Assembly (NCBI RefSeq): GCF_000379065.1
Contig: NZ_KB900614.1
Location: 4,802,033-4,866,032, forward strand
Source of the DNA: Salinispora mooreana
GTDB taxonomy: Bacteria; Actinomycetota; Actinomycetes; Mycobacteriales; Micromonosporaceae
Direction of reading: 5' to 3'
DNA length: 64,000 nt
Shown here in pieces: positions 55,772 through 64,000 of the stretch. Both the position numbers and the translations under genes were made by a program. Every line of letters begins with the position of its first letter. Position 1 is the stretch's first letter. The notes below the pieces were generated by a model. It was not told where the DNA came from. It worked only from the letters and a program-made list of their open reading frames with translations, and did not search any database.

Positions 55772-56998
55772 GTGCTGGACGTCGAAGGGCTGCTAGCCCG
55801 TCTCTACAGTGCGCAGGGCCGGCAGGAGCCCTATCCCGTCTACGCCGACCTTCATGCGCAGGGAGCGATCGCTGCCCTGGCGTCGCGGCCGGAGCGTCAG
55901 CGGGTCGCCGCGGTGGCGGTCGGCTATGACCTGGTCGCTTCGGTGCTGCGGGACCCGGAGTGGTTCAAGCAGCCGCCGCCGGACTGGACGGAGCAGGAGA
56001 TCCTCCGGACCCTCCAGTCGTCGATGATGTTTATCAATCCTCCCGATCATGGTCGAATGCGGCACGTGTTCGCCGGCACCTTCACACCGCGTCGGCTCGG
56101 CGCCCTGGAACCGGTGATCAGCCGCGTGACCGACGAACTGCTGGACCGAATGGCCGACGCTGGGCCGGGTGAGGTGGACTTCGTCGCCGAATTCGCGTAT
56201 CCGCTGCCAGCTCGGGTGATGGCCGAGTTCATTGGTATCCCCGCGGCGGAGCTGGCCTGGTATCGGGAGCGGGTGGATCGGATCGACGCGTTCCTGGATG
56301 TGGCCGGCAAGACACCAGAGCGGCTGGCAGCGGCGAACGTCGCCGGGGCCGAACTGCGAGCCTTCTACGGGGAACTGCTCGCGCATCGCCGCCGGACTCC
56401 GGGCGAGGACCTGATCAGTGGGCTGGTGCAGGCGGTCGACTCGGGCGGTGTCGAGTTGACCGAGGACGAGTTGATCAGCAACCTGATCGTGCTCTTCAAC
56501 GCCAGCTTCGTCACCACCGTCTACCTGCTCAGCAACGGCTTACCGGTGCTGCTGGCGCATCCGGAGGTGGCCGCTGCGATGGCCGACGACCCGGAGTTGG
56601 CCGCTGGTGCCGTTGACGAGATTCTGCGGCTGCAGACGCCGGTGCACCTGCTGGCCCGCGCCGCGCCCCGGGACACGGTGCTCGGCGGGGTGTCGATCCC
56701 GCAGGGCCAGAGTGTTCTGCTGCTGATCGCCGCCGCCAACCGGGATCCGGCCCACTTTCCAGACCCGGACCGGTTCGACCCCCGGCGGTCGGGTCCGCCG
56801 TCGCTGGCGTTCGGCCTCGGCCTGCACTACTGCCTCGGCGCCGCGGTCTCCCGGTTGGAGGGCCGGCTGGCGCTGCCCCGGCTGCTGTCCCGTTTCCCGC
56901 GGCTGCGCATCCTGGAGCAGCCGGTGTACAGCGGCAGCCTCTTCCTACGTGGAATCGACAAACTCTCGGTCAGCCCGGGGGGAAGGGAGCATCCGTGA
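55772..56998 (+). CDS. Cytochrome P450
   Basis: A 408-residue P450. The heme ligand is Cys354 in LAFGLGLHYCLGAAVSRLEG, and the ExxR motif is EILRLQTPVHLLARAA. The I-helix reads IVLFNASFVTTVYLLSNG: Thr is kept, but the acidic residue before it (usually AGxET or AGxDT) is Val. That suggests an altered proton relay or an unusual reaction. The GTG at 55772 has GGGAGG upstream; a GTG at 55760 is less likely. It leads the P450-hydrolase-Hmo-HpgT gene set. The substrate could be a hydroxyphenylglycine derivative. Confidence 0.92.
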   Translation: MLDVEGLLARLYSAQGRQEPYPVYADLHAQGAIAALASRPERQRVAAVAVGYDLVASVLRDPEWFKQPPPDWTEQEILRTLQSSMMFINPPDHGRMRHVFAGTFTPRRLGALEPVISRVTDELLDRMADAGPGEVDFVAEFAYPLPARVMAEFIGIPAAELAWYRERVDRIDAFLDVAGKTPERLAAANVAGAELRAFYGELLAHRRRTPGEDLISGLVQAVDSGGVELTEDELISNLIVLFNASFVTTVYLLSNGLPVLLAHPEVAAAMADDPELAAGAVDEILRLQTPVHLLARAAPRDTVLGGVSIPQGQSVLLLIAAANRDPAHFPDPDRFDPRRSGPPSLAFGLGLHYCLGAAVSRLEGRLALPRLLSRFPRLRILEQPVYSGSLFLRGIDKLSVSPGGREHP

Positions 56999-57028
56999 GT
57001 AAGCGACCAATCGGCACGGGGTGGTGGC

Positions 57029-57970
57029 GTGACCCTGCATCCTGAGGCTGAGGCGTACCGGGCGAGCCGTGCGGCGGCCGGCACCCCACCGCTGTACACG
57101 CAGACCCTCGCCGAGGCCCGTGCGGCCGACCTCGCCGCGATCCTGGCCGGCTCCGGCCCGGTCGAGCCGGTCCACGAGGTACGCGACACCTGTGTCCCCG
57201 GCCCAGCCGGTGACATTCCGGTCCGGGTGTACCGTCCGGCCGCAACCGGGCCGCTGCCGACACTGCTCTACTTCTTCGGCGGTGGGTGGACGCTGGGTAG
57301 CATCGACACCGCGGACGGGGTCTGCCGGCGACTGGCCAATGCGGTGCCCTGCCAGGTGATCACTGTCGGCTATCGGCTTGCTCCCGAGCACCCGTTCCCC
57401 GCGGCCGTGCACGACTGCCACGCTGCCCTGCGCCATGTCGCGGTGCATCCAGCGGAGTTCGGCGCAGATCCGGAGCGGCTCGCGGTGGCCGGGGACAGCG
57501 CGGGTGGCAACCTGGCCGCAGCGGTCACGTTGCTGGCGCAGCAGGACGGTCCCCGGCTGGCTGCGCAGCTGTTGGTCTATCCGAACACCGACCAGACGAT
57601 CGAGCCGCCCGGTGACGAGGACCCGCTGCTGTTCAACCGCCGCTCGGTCGCCTGGTACCGGTCCCACTACCTGGCCGACCCGACCGACGCCCAACACCCA
57701 CTCGCGTCGCCGCTACTCGCCGACGACCTGACCGGTCTGCCGCCGGCGTTCGTGGTTACCGCCGAGTTCGACCCGCTCTGTGCCGAGGGCGAACGATACG
57801 CCGACCGGCTTCGCCTCGCCGGCGTACAGACGATCCTCACCCGGTACGCGGGCATGGTCCACGGCTTCTTCACCATGCCCGGCATCTTCGATGCGGGCCG
57901 GCAGGCTCAGGCAGCGGCCGCGACCTTCCTGCGCCGCCGCCTCCGTCGGACCGCGGCCGACGATGACTGA
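57029..57970 (+). CDS. Alpha/beta hydrolase of the hormone-sensitive lipase family
   Basis: A 313-residue hydrolase. The nucleophile is Ser in AVAGDSAGGNLAAAVTLLAQ, the acid in TAEFDPLCAEGERYADRL and the His in MVHGFFTMPGIF. The oxyanion motif reads FFGGGWTLGS, with Phe in place of the usual His of HGGG. The GTG start lies 30 bp after the P450 stop. It might remove a protecting acyl group or release the product of this cluster; the preference is unknown. The stop overlaps Hmo by 8 nt. Confidence 0.88.
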   Translation: MTLHPEAEAYRASRAAAGTPPLYTQTLAEARAADLAAILAGSGPVEPVHEVRDTCVPGPAGDIPVRVYRPAATGPLPTLLYFFGGGWTLGSIDTADGVCRRLANAVPCQVITVGYRLAPEHPFPAAVHDCHAALRHVAVHPAEFGADPERLAVAGDSAGGNLAAAVTLLAQQDGPRLAAQLLVYPNTDQTIEPPGDEDPLLFNRRSVAWYRSHYLADPTDAQHPLASPLLADDLTGLPPAFVVTAEFDPLCAEGERYADRLRLAGVQTILTRYAGMVHGFFTMPGIFDAGRQAQAAAATFLRRRLRRTAADDD

Positions 57971-59072
57971 GCCCCCGGTCGCGCTGCCCGGCGGGCCGCC
58001 GGTGGCACTGGCCGACTTCGCCGACCTCGCCCGCGCGGTACTACCGCCGGAGGTGTGGGACTTCGTGGCCGGTGGCAGCGGCGCCGAGACGACGCTGGCA
58101 GAGAATCGGCGGGCCCTGGACCGGACCGGCGTGCTGCCCCGCGTGCTGTGCGGTTCGCCGACGCCGCCGACCGACGCCCGGCTGTTGGGGGCCGCCCATG
58201 CGCTGCCGGTGGCGGTCGCGCCGATGGCGTATCAGCGGCTGTTGCACCCCGACGGGGAGGTGGCCCTCGCCGCGGCGGCGGGCGCGGCCGGCATCCCGTA
58301 TGTGGCCAGCACGCTCGGCAGCATCCCGATCGAACAGGTCGCGCGAGCCGGCGGCGACGTGTGGTTCCAGCTCTACTGGCTGCGGGACCGAGGGCTCGTC
58401 GCCGATCTGCTGGACCGAGCCGAAGCGGCGGGCTGCACCGCGTTGATGCTCACCGTGGACGTGCCAATTCTCGGCCGTCGGCTGCGGGACGTGCGCAACT
58501 CGTTCGCCATTCCCGCGGATGTGGTCGCCGCGAACCTACCCACCGGCCGGGACAGTCTCGCCCATAGGGCGACCCCGGGCGTGTCCGCGGTCGCCGCACA
58601 CACCGGTGCGGTCTTCGCGCCGGCCGTGAGCTGGGACGACCTGGAGTGGCTGCGGGAGCGGACAGCGGTCCCGCTGGTCGTCAAAGGGGTGCTCGATCCG
58701 GATGATGCCGCCCGCGCGGTGGCGGTCGGAGCAGACGCGGTGGTGGTCTCCAACCACGGGGGACGCCAGCTTGACGGCGCACCGGCCACCGCGACCGCGC
58801 TGCCCGCGGTCGTTGACGCGGTGGGTGACAACGGTGAGGTGTTGTTGGACAGCGGTGTCCGCGGTGGAGTGGACGTGCTGCGGGCCCTTGCCCTCGGCGC
58901 GCAGGGCGTCCTGGTGGGCCGCCCGCTGCTCTGGGCGTTGGCGGCCGGTGGCCGGGCCGGTGCCGAGACAGCCCTGTCGCTGCTGGCCGCAGAGTTTCAG
59001 GACGCGCTCACGTTGGCGGGGTGCGCCGACGTGGCGGCGGCACGGCACCTGCGGACGACGACGGTGCAGTGA
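57963..59072 (+). CDS. hmo: 4-Hydroxymandelate oxidase (FMN-dependent)
   Basis: A 369-residue FMN alpha-hydroxy-acid oxidase. The N-terminal FAD/FMN-family block is VAVAPMAYQRLLHPDGEVAL, catalytic His in VVVSNHGGRQLDGAPATATA (~264), and the phosphate-binding C-terminal stretch SGVRGGVDVLRALALGAQGV. It oxidises 4-hydroxymandelate, the HmaS product, to 4-hydroxybenzoylformate. Related lactate/glycolate oxidases are possible, but the neighbours HpgT and the distant HmaS (44413) give the assignment. Overlaps the hydrolase gene and HpgT (GTGA). Confidence 0.88.
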   Translation: MTEPPVALPGGPPVALADFADLARAVLPPEVWDFVAGGSGAETTLAENRRALDRTGVLPRVLCGSPTPPTDARLLGAAHALPVAVAPMAYQRLLHPDGEVALAAAAGAAGIPYVASTLGSIPIEQVARAGGDVWFQLYWLRDRGLVADLLDRAEAAGCTALMLTVDVPILGRRLRDVRNSFAIPADVVAANLPTGRDSLAHRATPGVSAVAAHTGAVFAPAVSWDDLEWLRERTAVPLVVKGVLDPDDAARAVAVGADAVVVSNHGGRQLDGAPATATALPAVVDAVGDNGEVLLDSGVRGGVDVLRALALGAQGVLVGRPLLWALAAGGRAGAETALSLLAAEFQDALTLAGCADVAAARHLRTTTVQ

Positions 59073-60388
59073 TCGTGAAAATACAGCTTGCCGACCTGCA
59101 TCCGGCGCTCGAGGATCCGGCCCTGAACTCGATGAACTTCCTCAACGAAGTGGCGCAGGAATACCCGGACGCGGTGTCGCTCGCCGCCGGCCGGCCGTAC
59201 GAGGAGTTCTTCGAGTTCTCCGCGCTGCACCGATACCTGGACATCTTTCGGCAGCACCTGGTCGATGATCTCGGGCAGGACCCGGTGCAGGTGAATCGCA
59301 CCCTGTTCCAGTACGGGCGGACCAAGGGGATCGTGCACCACCTGGTCGCCCGGAACCTCGAGGTGGACGAGGGGATAGCGGTCGACCCGGAGGCGATCGT
59401 GGTGACCGTCGGGTGCCAGGAGGCGATGTTCCTGGTGCTGCGGGCGCTGCGCGCCGGTCCCCGGGATGTCCTGCTCGCGGCGGCGCCGACCTATGTGGGG
59501 CTCACCGGCGCAGCACGGCTGCTGGACTTCCCGGTCCGCCCGGTGGCGACGACGGACTCCGGGGTGGACCTGGCGGACCTGCGTGATCAGGTGCATCGGG
59601 CTCGGGCCGAGGGGCTGCGCCCGCGTGCCTGCTATCTGATGCCGGACTTTGCCAATCCGTCGGGTACCAGCATGTCGTTGGCCGACCGGCGGACCCTGCT
59701 GGACCTGGCCGCCGAGGAGGAGTTGCTGCTGATCGAGGACAACCCGTACGGACTCTTCCCGGCCACGGAGAGTCGGCGGCTGCCCACGTTGAAGGCCTTG
59801 GACACCAACAGTCACGTGGTCTACCTGGGGTCGTTCGCGAAGACGGTGCTGCCCGGCGCACGGGTTGGCTATGTGGTGGCCGACCAGTCGGTGGCGGATG
59901 CCGGTGGGGGGAGAGGTCTCCTCGCCGACCAGCTGGCCAAGGTCAAGAGCATGGTCTCGGTGAACACCTCGCCGGTGGCCCAGGCGGTGGTCGGCGGTGT
60001 GTTACTCGCCCACGACTGCAGCCTGGTGGCGGCCACGGTCCGACAGCGCACCGTCTACGCCGACAACCTGCGTTACCTGGTGCACGGCTTGGCTCGTCGG
60101 TTCCCGGCCGGCTCGTCGGTACGGTGGACGGTGCCCGCCGGCGGGTTCTTCGTGGTGGTCACCCTGCCGTTTCCGGTGGACGACGCGCTGCTGCACCGCT
60201 CCGCCCGGGAATACGGGGTGCTGTGGACCCCGATGGCGCATTTCTACGGCGACGGTGTGCCGGTGCACGCGCTGCGGTTGTCGGTCAGCGCGGTCACCCG
60301 GGACGACATCGACCGCGGGCTGGGTCGGCTCGCCGCGTTCGTCGCCGGCGAGGTGGCGCGGCGGGAACCGGGACCGGGGGTGCGCTGA
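59069..60388 (+). CDS. hpgT: 4-Hydroxyphenylglycine aminotransferase
   Basis: A 439-residue PLP enzyme of the class I/II aminotransferases. The Schiff-base Lys is in VVYLGSFAKTVLPGARVGYV (~257), with VEDNPYG-like IEDNPYGLF and PDFANPSGTSMSLADRRTLL typical of the HpgT/KAT group. It converts 4-hydroxybenzoylformate to L-4-hydroxyphenylglycine, in glycopeptide pathways using Tyr as donor, which regenerates the HmaS substrate. The GTG start overlaps hmo; a second GTG lies 6 nt later. HmaS, Hmo and HpgT together complete an Hpg pathway. Confidence 0.9.
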   Translation: MIVKIQLADLHPALEDPALNSMNFLNEVAQEYPDAVSLAAGRPYEEFFEFSALHRYLDIFRQHLVDDLGQDPVQVNRTLFQYGRTKGIVHHLVARNLEVDEGIAVDPEAIVVTVGCQEAMFLVLRALRAGPRDVLLAAAPTYVGLTGAARLLDFPVRPVATTDSGVDLADLRDQVHRARAEGLRPRACYLMPDFANPSGTSMSLADRRTLLDLAAEEELLLIEDNPYGLFPATESRRLPTLKALDTNSHVVYLGSFAKTVLPGARVGYVVADQSVADAGGGRGLLADQLAKVKSMVSVNTSPVAQAVVGGVLLAHDCSLVAATVRQRTVYADNLRYLVHGLARRFPAGSSVRWTVPAGGFFVVVTLPFPVDDALLHRSAREYGVLWTPMAHFYGDGVPVHALRLSVSAVTRDDIDRGLGRLAAFVAGEVARREPGPGVR

Positions 60389-60465
60389 CTCTTCGCGTTC
60401 AGTGAATGGCAAAGAGCGACCACCCCCTTATGTGTGGTCCTCGATGGACGCCCATAATGGAGACT

Positions 60466-60717
60466 ATGGTCGCTTGGGAATACGCACTGTTGGTCCGCCG
60501 CTACCAAGGGCAGGGTCGCAACTTTCACGTCAGCTTCGTCTGGTATGGCCCAGACGGATCCCGCCGAGATGTCACCACCTACGGCGACACCGCGATCGCC
60601 CACCTCAACCGGGTCGGGCGCGAGGGGTGGGAGCTGGTCGCCGCGGCCGAGGACGTGAACAACGTCCAGGGCAGCACCGAGGTGCACCGCTATCACCTCA
60701 AGCGGCCGTTGACCTGA
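60466..60717 (+). CDS. DUF4177-like small protein
   Basis: An 83-residue protein. The frame is open further upstream, but the ATG at 60466 with a GGAG in front gives MVAWEYALLVRRYQGQG. The segment HLNRVGREGWELVAAAEDVN is the mark of DUF4177-like proteins, whose role is unknown. A weak inverted repeat (GACCAC...GTGGTC) lies just before it. It is isolated between hpgT and the carboxypeptidase gene and probably unrelated to the biosynthetic cluster. Confidence 0.7.
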   Translation: MVAWEYALLVRRYQGQGRNFHVSFVWYGPDGSRRDVTTYGDTAIAHLNRVGREGWELVAAAEDVNNVQGSTEVHRYHLKRPLT

Positions 60718-60807
60718 GACCAGGCACGGGCAGTGCGCCCCGCCTTTCGACGGCGGTCGTGGTGTCCGTGTCCGGTTTGCTGATCTTTGTTGGCTAGGAT
60801 CCCGGAC

Positions 60808-62058
60808 GTGAGAAATCGGCTACTGGCCGCTGCCTCCAGCGTCCTGCTGCTCCCCGTCGTGGTGCCCGGGTCGGCCGCCGTCGCCGCACCCACGCCGACG
60901 GCGGTGCCGTGCCCGCAGGCCAGCGTGCCGGCGTCGACGCCGTCCCGGCCGCCCCGCCCCTCCCCGCCACCGGCGGTGGCGCGGGACCAGGTGGTCGGCG
61001 GGGCGGCGCTGGCCACCCCCGGCCTGGTGGTCCCGGCGCGGGGAGCCCAGCCGCCCGAGGTGACCGCGACCTCGTGGCTGGTCGCGGACCTTGACACCGG
61101 TGAGGTGCTGGGTGCGTGTGGCCCGCACGAGTACGCCACCCCGGCGAGCGTGCAGAAGTTGCTGCTGACCGCCGCCCTGCTGCCGGACCTCGACCCGCAG
61201 CAGGTGGTCACGGTGACGAAGGAGGATCTGGACATCGAGCCCGGCTCGTCGGCGGTCGGCCTGCTCGTCGGCGGGCAGTATCCGGTGGAGACACTCTGGC
61301 TTGGTCTGCTGCTGCAATCCGGCAACGACGCGGCGAATGTCCTCGCCCGACTCGGCGGCGGCGCCGAGGGTCGGGCCGGGGGCGTCCGCGCGATGAACGA
61401 ACTCGCCGAGCAGCTAGGAGCTCGGCAGACGCACGCGGTCACACCATCCGGGTTGGATGGGCCGGGCCAGTTCACGAGTGCGTACGACCTCGCGCTGATC
61501 GCCCGGGCCTGCTTCGCCGAGCCGGACTTCCAGCGGTACGCGCTGACCGAAACCCACCAGATCCCCGACCAGCCGGCGCTCGGCAGGAAGGGGTTCCAGA
61601 TCCAGAACGGCAACTCCCTCATCGACCGCTATCCGGGGGCTCTCGGTGGCAAGACCGGCTTCACCACGGTGGCCCGGCACACGTACGTCGGCGCAGCCGA
61701 GCGTGAGGGCCGGCGCCTGGTGGCCACGTTGCTGGGCGCCGAGGCACGGCCGTTGCGTGGCTGGGAGCAGGGCGCCGCTCTGCTCGACTGGGGCTTCGCG
61801 CTGCCTCGGGACGCGTCGGTCGGCCGACTCGTCGAGCCGGGTGAGCTGACCGCCTCGCCGTCCGCCCCGCCCACGGCCGCCGATGCCCGGCCCGCCGCCG
61901 ACGATTCACTCCCGGACGGCCTGACCGGCCCCGGGCCGCTGCTGGTCGCGGCCGTGGTCGGGGTCGGTGGGCTGCTGGTGCTGATCGTGCGCCTGGCTCG
62001 TCGCCCCCGTCGTGAGCCGGGGCGGCGGCGTCGTGGCCAGGGGCGGCGCCGGGCCTGA
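60808..62058 (+). CDS. dacC: D-alanyl-D-alanine carboxypeptidase (peptidase S11)
   Basis: A 416-residue penicillin-binding-protein-like enzyme that trims peptidoglycan stem peptides. The signal peptide is LLAAASSVLLLPVVVPGSAA. Active-site motifs are SVQK in TPASVQKLLLTAALLPDL, SGN in LLQSGNDAANVLARLGGG and KTG in ALGGKTGFTTVARHTYVG. The C-terminus has one membrane helix (PLLVAAVVGVGGLLVLIVRL) and a basic tail, so it is anchored. A Pro-rich stretch follows the signal. GTG at 60808 with TAGGATC upstream chosen as start. Confidence 0.92.
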   Translation: MRNRLLAAASSVLLLPVVVPGSAAVAAPTPTAVPCPQASVPASTPSRPPRPSPPPAVARDQVVGGAALATPGLVVPARGAQPPEVTATSWLVADLDTGEVLGACGPHEYATPASVQKLLLTAALLPDLDPQQVVTVTKEDLDIEPGSSAVGLLVGGQYPVETLWLGLLLQSGNDAANVLARLGGGAEGRAGGVRAMNELAEQLGARQTHAVTPSGLDGPGQFTSAYDLALIARACFAEPDFQRYALTETHQIPDQPALGRKGFQIQNGNSLIDRYPGALGGKTGFTTVARHTYVGAAEREGRRLVATLLGAEARPLRGWEQGAALLDWGFALPRDASVGRLVEPGELTASPSAPPTAADARPAADDSLPDGLTGPGPLLVAAVVGVGGLLVLIVRLARRPRREPGRRRRGQGRRRA

Positions 62059-62074
62059 CCAGGCCCGACGCATG

Positions 62075-62097
62075 GCCGGGGCGGTCGCCGCCCCGGC
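62075..62097 (+). terminator. Hairpin terminator after the carboxypeptidase gene
   Basis: GCCGGGGCGG and CCGCCCCGGC form a perfect 10-bp stem with a 3-nt loop, 17 bp after the stop codon. It separates dacC-like transcription from htpG. Confidence 0.75.
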
Positions 62098-62188
62098 TCG
62101 CTTGAGGTGCTCGTATTCTTTCGGGCGACACGTCGTCGGGGGCGTCGCCGTCCGCCGACGATCCGGGCATGCGACGAAAGGACACGGC

Positions 62189-64000
62189 GTGAGTAGCGAG
62201 ACGTTGGAGTTCCAGGCTGAGGCACGCCAGCTGCTTCAGCTGATGGTTCACTCGATCTACTCGAACAAGGATGTCTTCCTGCGCGAGTTGATCTCGAACG
62301 CCTCCGACGCGTTGGACAAGCTGCGCCTGGCGTCGCTGCGGGACAAGGACCTCGACGTCGACACCGCCGACCTGCACATCGCGATCGAGGTCGACCCGGA
62401 GGCGCGGACGCTGACCGTCCGGGACAACGGGATCGGGATGTCCCGGGACGAGGTCGTTCAGGTGATCGGCACGATCGCCAAGTCCGGCACCGCCGAGCTG
62501 CTCCGGAAGCTGCGCGAGTCAGCCGACGCGGAGGCGTCGCAGGAGCTGATCGGCCAGTTCGGTGTGGGTTTCTACGCGGCGTTCATGGTCGCCGACCGGG
62601 TTGTCCTGGTCACCCGGGAGGCGGGGGCGACCGACGGCACCCGCTGGGAGTCGAGCGGGGAGGGCACGTACACGATCGCCTCGGCCACGGACGTTCCGCA
62701 GGGAACGGCGGTCACGCTGCACCTGAAGCCGGCCGACTCCGAGGACAACCTGCACGACTACGCCGCCGAGTGGACAGTTCGGCAGATCGTCAAGCGGTAC
62801 TCCGACTTCATCGCCCACCCGATCCGGATGGCGGTTGAGCGGCCCGGCACCGACGGGGGTGAGCCGACCACCGAGGTGCAGACGCTCAACTCGATGAAGG
62901 CGCTCTGGGCGCGGTCCCGCGACGAGGTGGAGCCGGCCGAGTACCACGAGTTCTACAAGCACGTCAGCCATGACTGGGCCGACCCACTCGAGGTCGTGCA
63001 CATGCGGGGGGAGGGCACCTTCGAGTACGAGGCGCTGCTCTTCCTGCCCACGCACGCACCGCTGGACCTCTTCTCCCCGCAGGGGCGACGTGGTGTGCAG
63101 CTCTACGTCAAGCGCGTCTTCATCATGGATGACTGCGAGGCGCTGATGCCGGGGTATCTGCGCTTCGTCAAGGGCGTGGTGGACGCGCACGACCTGTCGC
63201 TCAACATCTCCCGCGAGCTACTCCAGCAGGACCGGCAGATTCAGGTGGTCCGCCGCCGTCTGGTCAAGAAGATCCTCGCCACCGTCAAGGACCTCAAGGC
63301 CAACCAGCCGGAGAAGTACCGCACGTTCTGGACCGAGTTCGGCGCGGTCGTCAAGGAGGGGCTGATCGACGACACCGAGAACCGGGACTCGCTCCTGGAA
63401 CTCCTCTCCGTCGCCTCCACCCACGATCCGGCCGAGTCGACCGACCTCGCCGGCTACGTCACGCGGATGAAGGACGGCCAGACCGACATCTACTACGCCA
63501 CCGGCGAGAACCGCAGCACCATCGAGAACTCGCCGCACATGGAGGCGTTCCGGGCCAAGGGCCTCGAGGTGCTGTTGCTCACCGACCCGGTTGACGAGGT
63601 GTGGGTGGAGCGGGTCGGCGAGTACGAGGGCAAGACGCTGCGTTCGGTCGCCAAGGGCCAGGTTGACCTGGACACCGAGGAGGAGCGCTCGGCGGCCGAG
63701 GCCGAGCGGGAGCGCCAGCGCACCGAGTACGCCGACCTGCTTACCTGGCTGGGCGGTACCCTCGCCGACCAGGTCCGGGAGGTCCGCCTCTCCGCCCGGC
63801 TGACCACCTCACCGGCCTGCGTGGTCGGTGACGCGCAGGACATCACGCCGACGCTGGAGAAGATGTACCGGGCCATGGGGCACGAGGTGCCGCAGGTCAA
63901 GCGGATTCTCGAGCTGAACCCGACGCACCCGCTGGTCAGCGGGTTGCGTAAGGCCCGCGAACAGGGTGTTGCCGAAGAGTCACTGAAAGAAACCGCCGAA
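62189..64000 (+). CDS. htpG: Chaperone HtpG (Hsp90), 5' part
   Basis: Bacterial Hsp90, open to the window end (604 codons seen; the family is ~630). The GTG start follows AAAGGACACGGC. The GHKL ATPase domain shows ELISNASDALDKLRLASL, VRDNGIGMSRDEVVQVIGTI and IGQFGVGFYAAFMVADRVVL. The middle domain has YVKRVFIMDDCEALMPGYLR and LNISRELLQQDRQIQVVRRR. It is a general protein-folding factor and not part of the biosynthetic system. The missing 3' end is due to the window edge. Confidence 0.97.
   Translation, partial: MSSETLEFQAEARQLLQLMVHSIYSNKDVFLRELISNASDALDKLRLASLRDKDLDVDTADLHIAIEVDPEARTLTVRDNGIGMSRDEVVQVIGTIAKSGTAELLRKLRESADAEASQELIGQFGVGFYAAFMVADRVVLVTREAGATDGTRWESSGEGTYTIASATDVPQGTAVTLHLKPADSEDNLHDYAAEWTVRQIVKRYSDFIAHPIRMAVERPGTDGGEPTTEVQTLNSMKALWARSRDEVEPAEYHEFYKHVSHDWADPLEVVHMRGEGTFEYEALLFLPTHAPLDLFSPQGRRGVQLYVKRVFIMDDCEALMPGYLRFVKGVVDAHDLSLNISRELLQQDRQIQVVRRRLVKKILATVKDLKANQPEKYRTFWTEFGAVVKEGLIDDTENRDSLLELLSVASTHDPAESTDLAGYVTRMKDGQTDIYYATGENRSTIENSPHMEAFRAKGLEVLLLTDPVDEVWVERVGEYEGKTLRSVAKGQVDLDTEEERSAAEAERERQRTEYADLLTWLGGTLADQVREVRLSARLTTSPACVVGDAQDITPTLEKMYRAMGHEVPQVKRILELNPTHPLVSGLRKAREQGVAEESLKETAE

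Overview
The window is about 72% GC with GTG/ATG starts, many 4-nt ATGA/GTGA gene overlaps, a SARP regulator and a spore-pigment-type polyketide locus. This points to a filamentous actinomycete, most likely Micromonosporaceae. The pair of secreted beta-helix proteins would fit a Salinispora- or Micromonospora-like genome. That placement is inference; no rRNA or tRNA gene was recognised.

Bases 1-17356 hold the end of a PucR-type regulator, a small unknown gene, and a cobalamin-biosynthesis operon headed by a cobalamin riboswitch and a possible 27-residue leader ORF. Order: cobN, fused ChlI/ChlD-type chelatase subunit, cobO, cobB, cobI, cobM, cbiD, cbiET(cobL), cbiG-cobJ fusion, ferredoxin, cobH, and a CbiX-CobA fusion with a histidine-rich linker. 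cobK and the nucleotide-loop genes are not here.

Bases 17426-25951 are housekeeping or accessory: two crcB fluoride-channel genes, a hotdog thioesterase, an adenylate-cyclase/AAA regulator whose reading frame runs antisense through the thioesterase gene, a decayed LuxR/LAL-type regulator, two divergent beta-helix secreted proteins and a membrane-anchored helix-hairpin-helix protein.

Bases 25952-37045 form a type II polyketide locus resembling whiE spore-pigment clusters. It has an FAD monooxygenase, two TcmI-type cyclases, a SARP regulator, its own acetyl-CoA carboxylase (AccDA fusion, BCCP, biotin carboxylase), an ACP-aromatase/cyclase fusion, a cupin, KS-alpha, chain-length factor and an ABM-type monooxygenase. 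A strong hairpin closes it.

Bases 37359-60388 are the least familiar region. One block has two acyl-adenylating enzymes, an Sfp-type PPTase on the opposite strand, an ACP and an ACP-like protein, a divergent KS, a KS stub and a canonical KS. It continues with a 4-hydroxymandelate synthase, a PhyH-type oxygenase, a DUF3050-like protein, an orphan 2-oxoacid dehydrogenase E1 alpha/beta pair and an ATP-grasp-like ligase. After a reverse-strand ligase/MFS/SGNH operon and a secreted SGNH esterase comes P450, alpha/beta hydrolase, hydroxymandelate oxidase and HpgT. HmaS, Hmo and HpgT together are the full 4-hydroxyphenylglycine route, yet no NRPS lies in the window. This suggests a natural-product system that uses hydroxyphenylglycine or its keto-acid precursor with dissociated KS/ACP, acyl ligases and an ATP-grasp enzyme.

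The window ends with a small DUF4177-like gene, a D-Ala-D-Ala carboxypeptidase and the 5' part of htpG. No insertion sequence, CRISPR array or attachment site was recognised.
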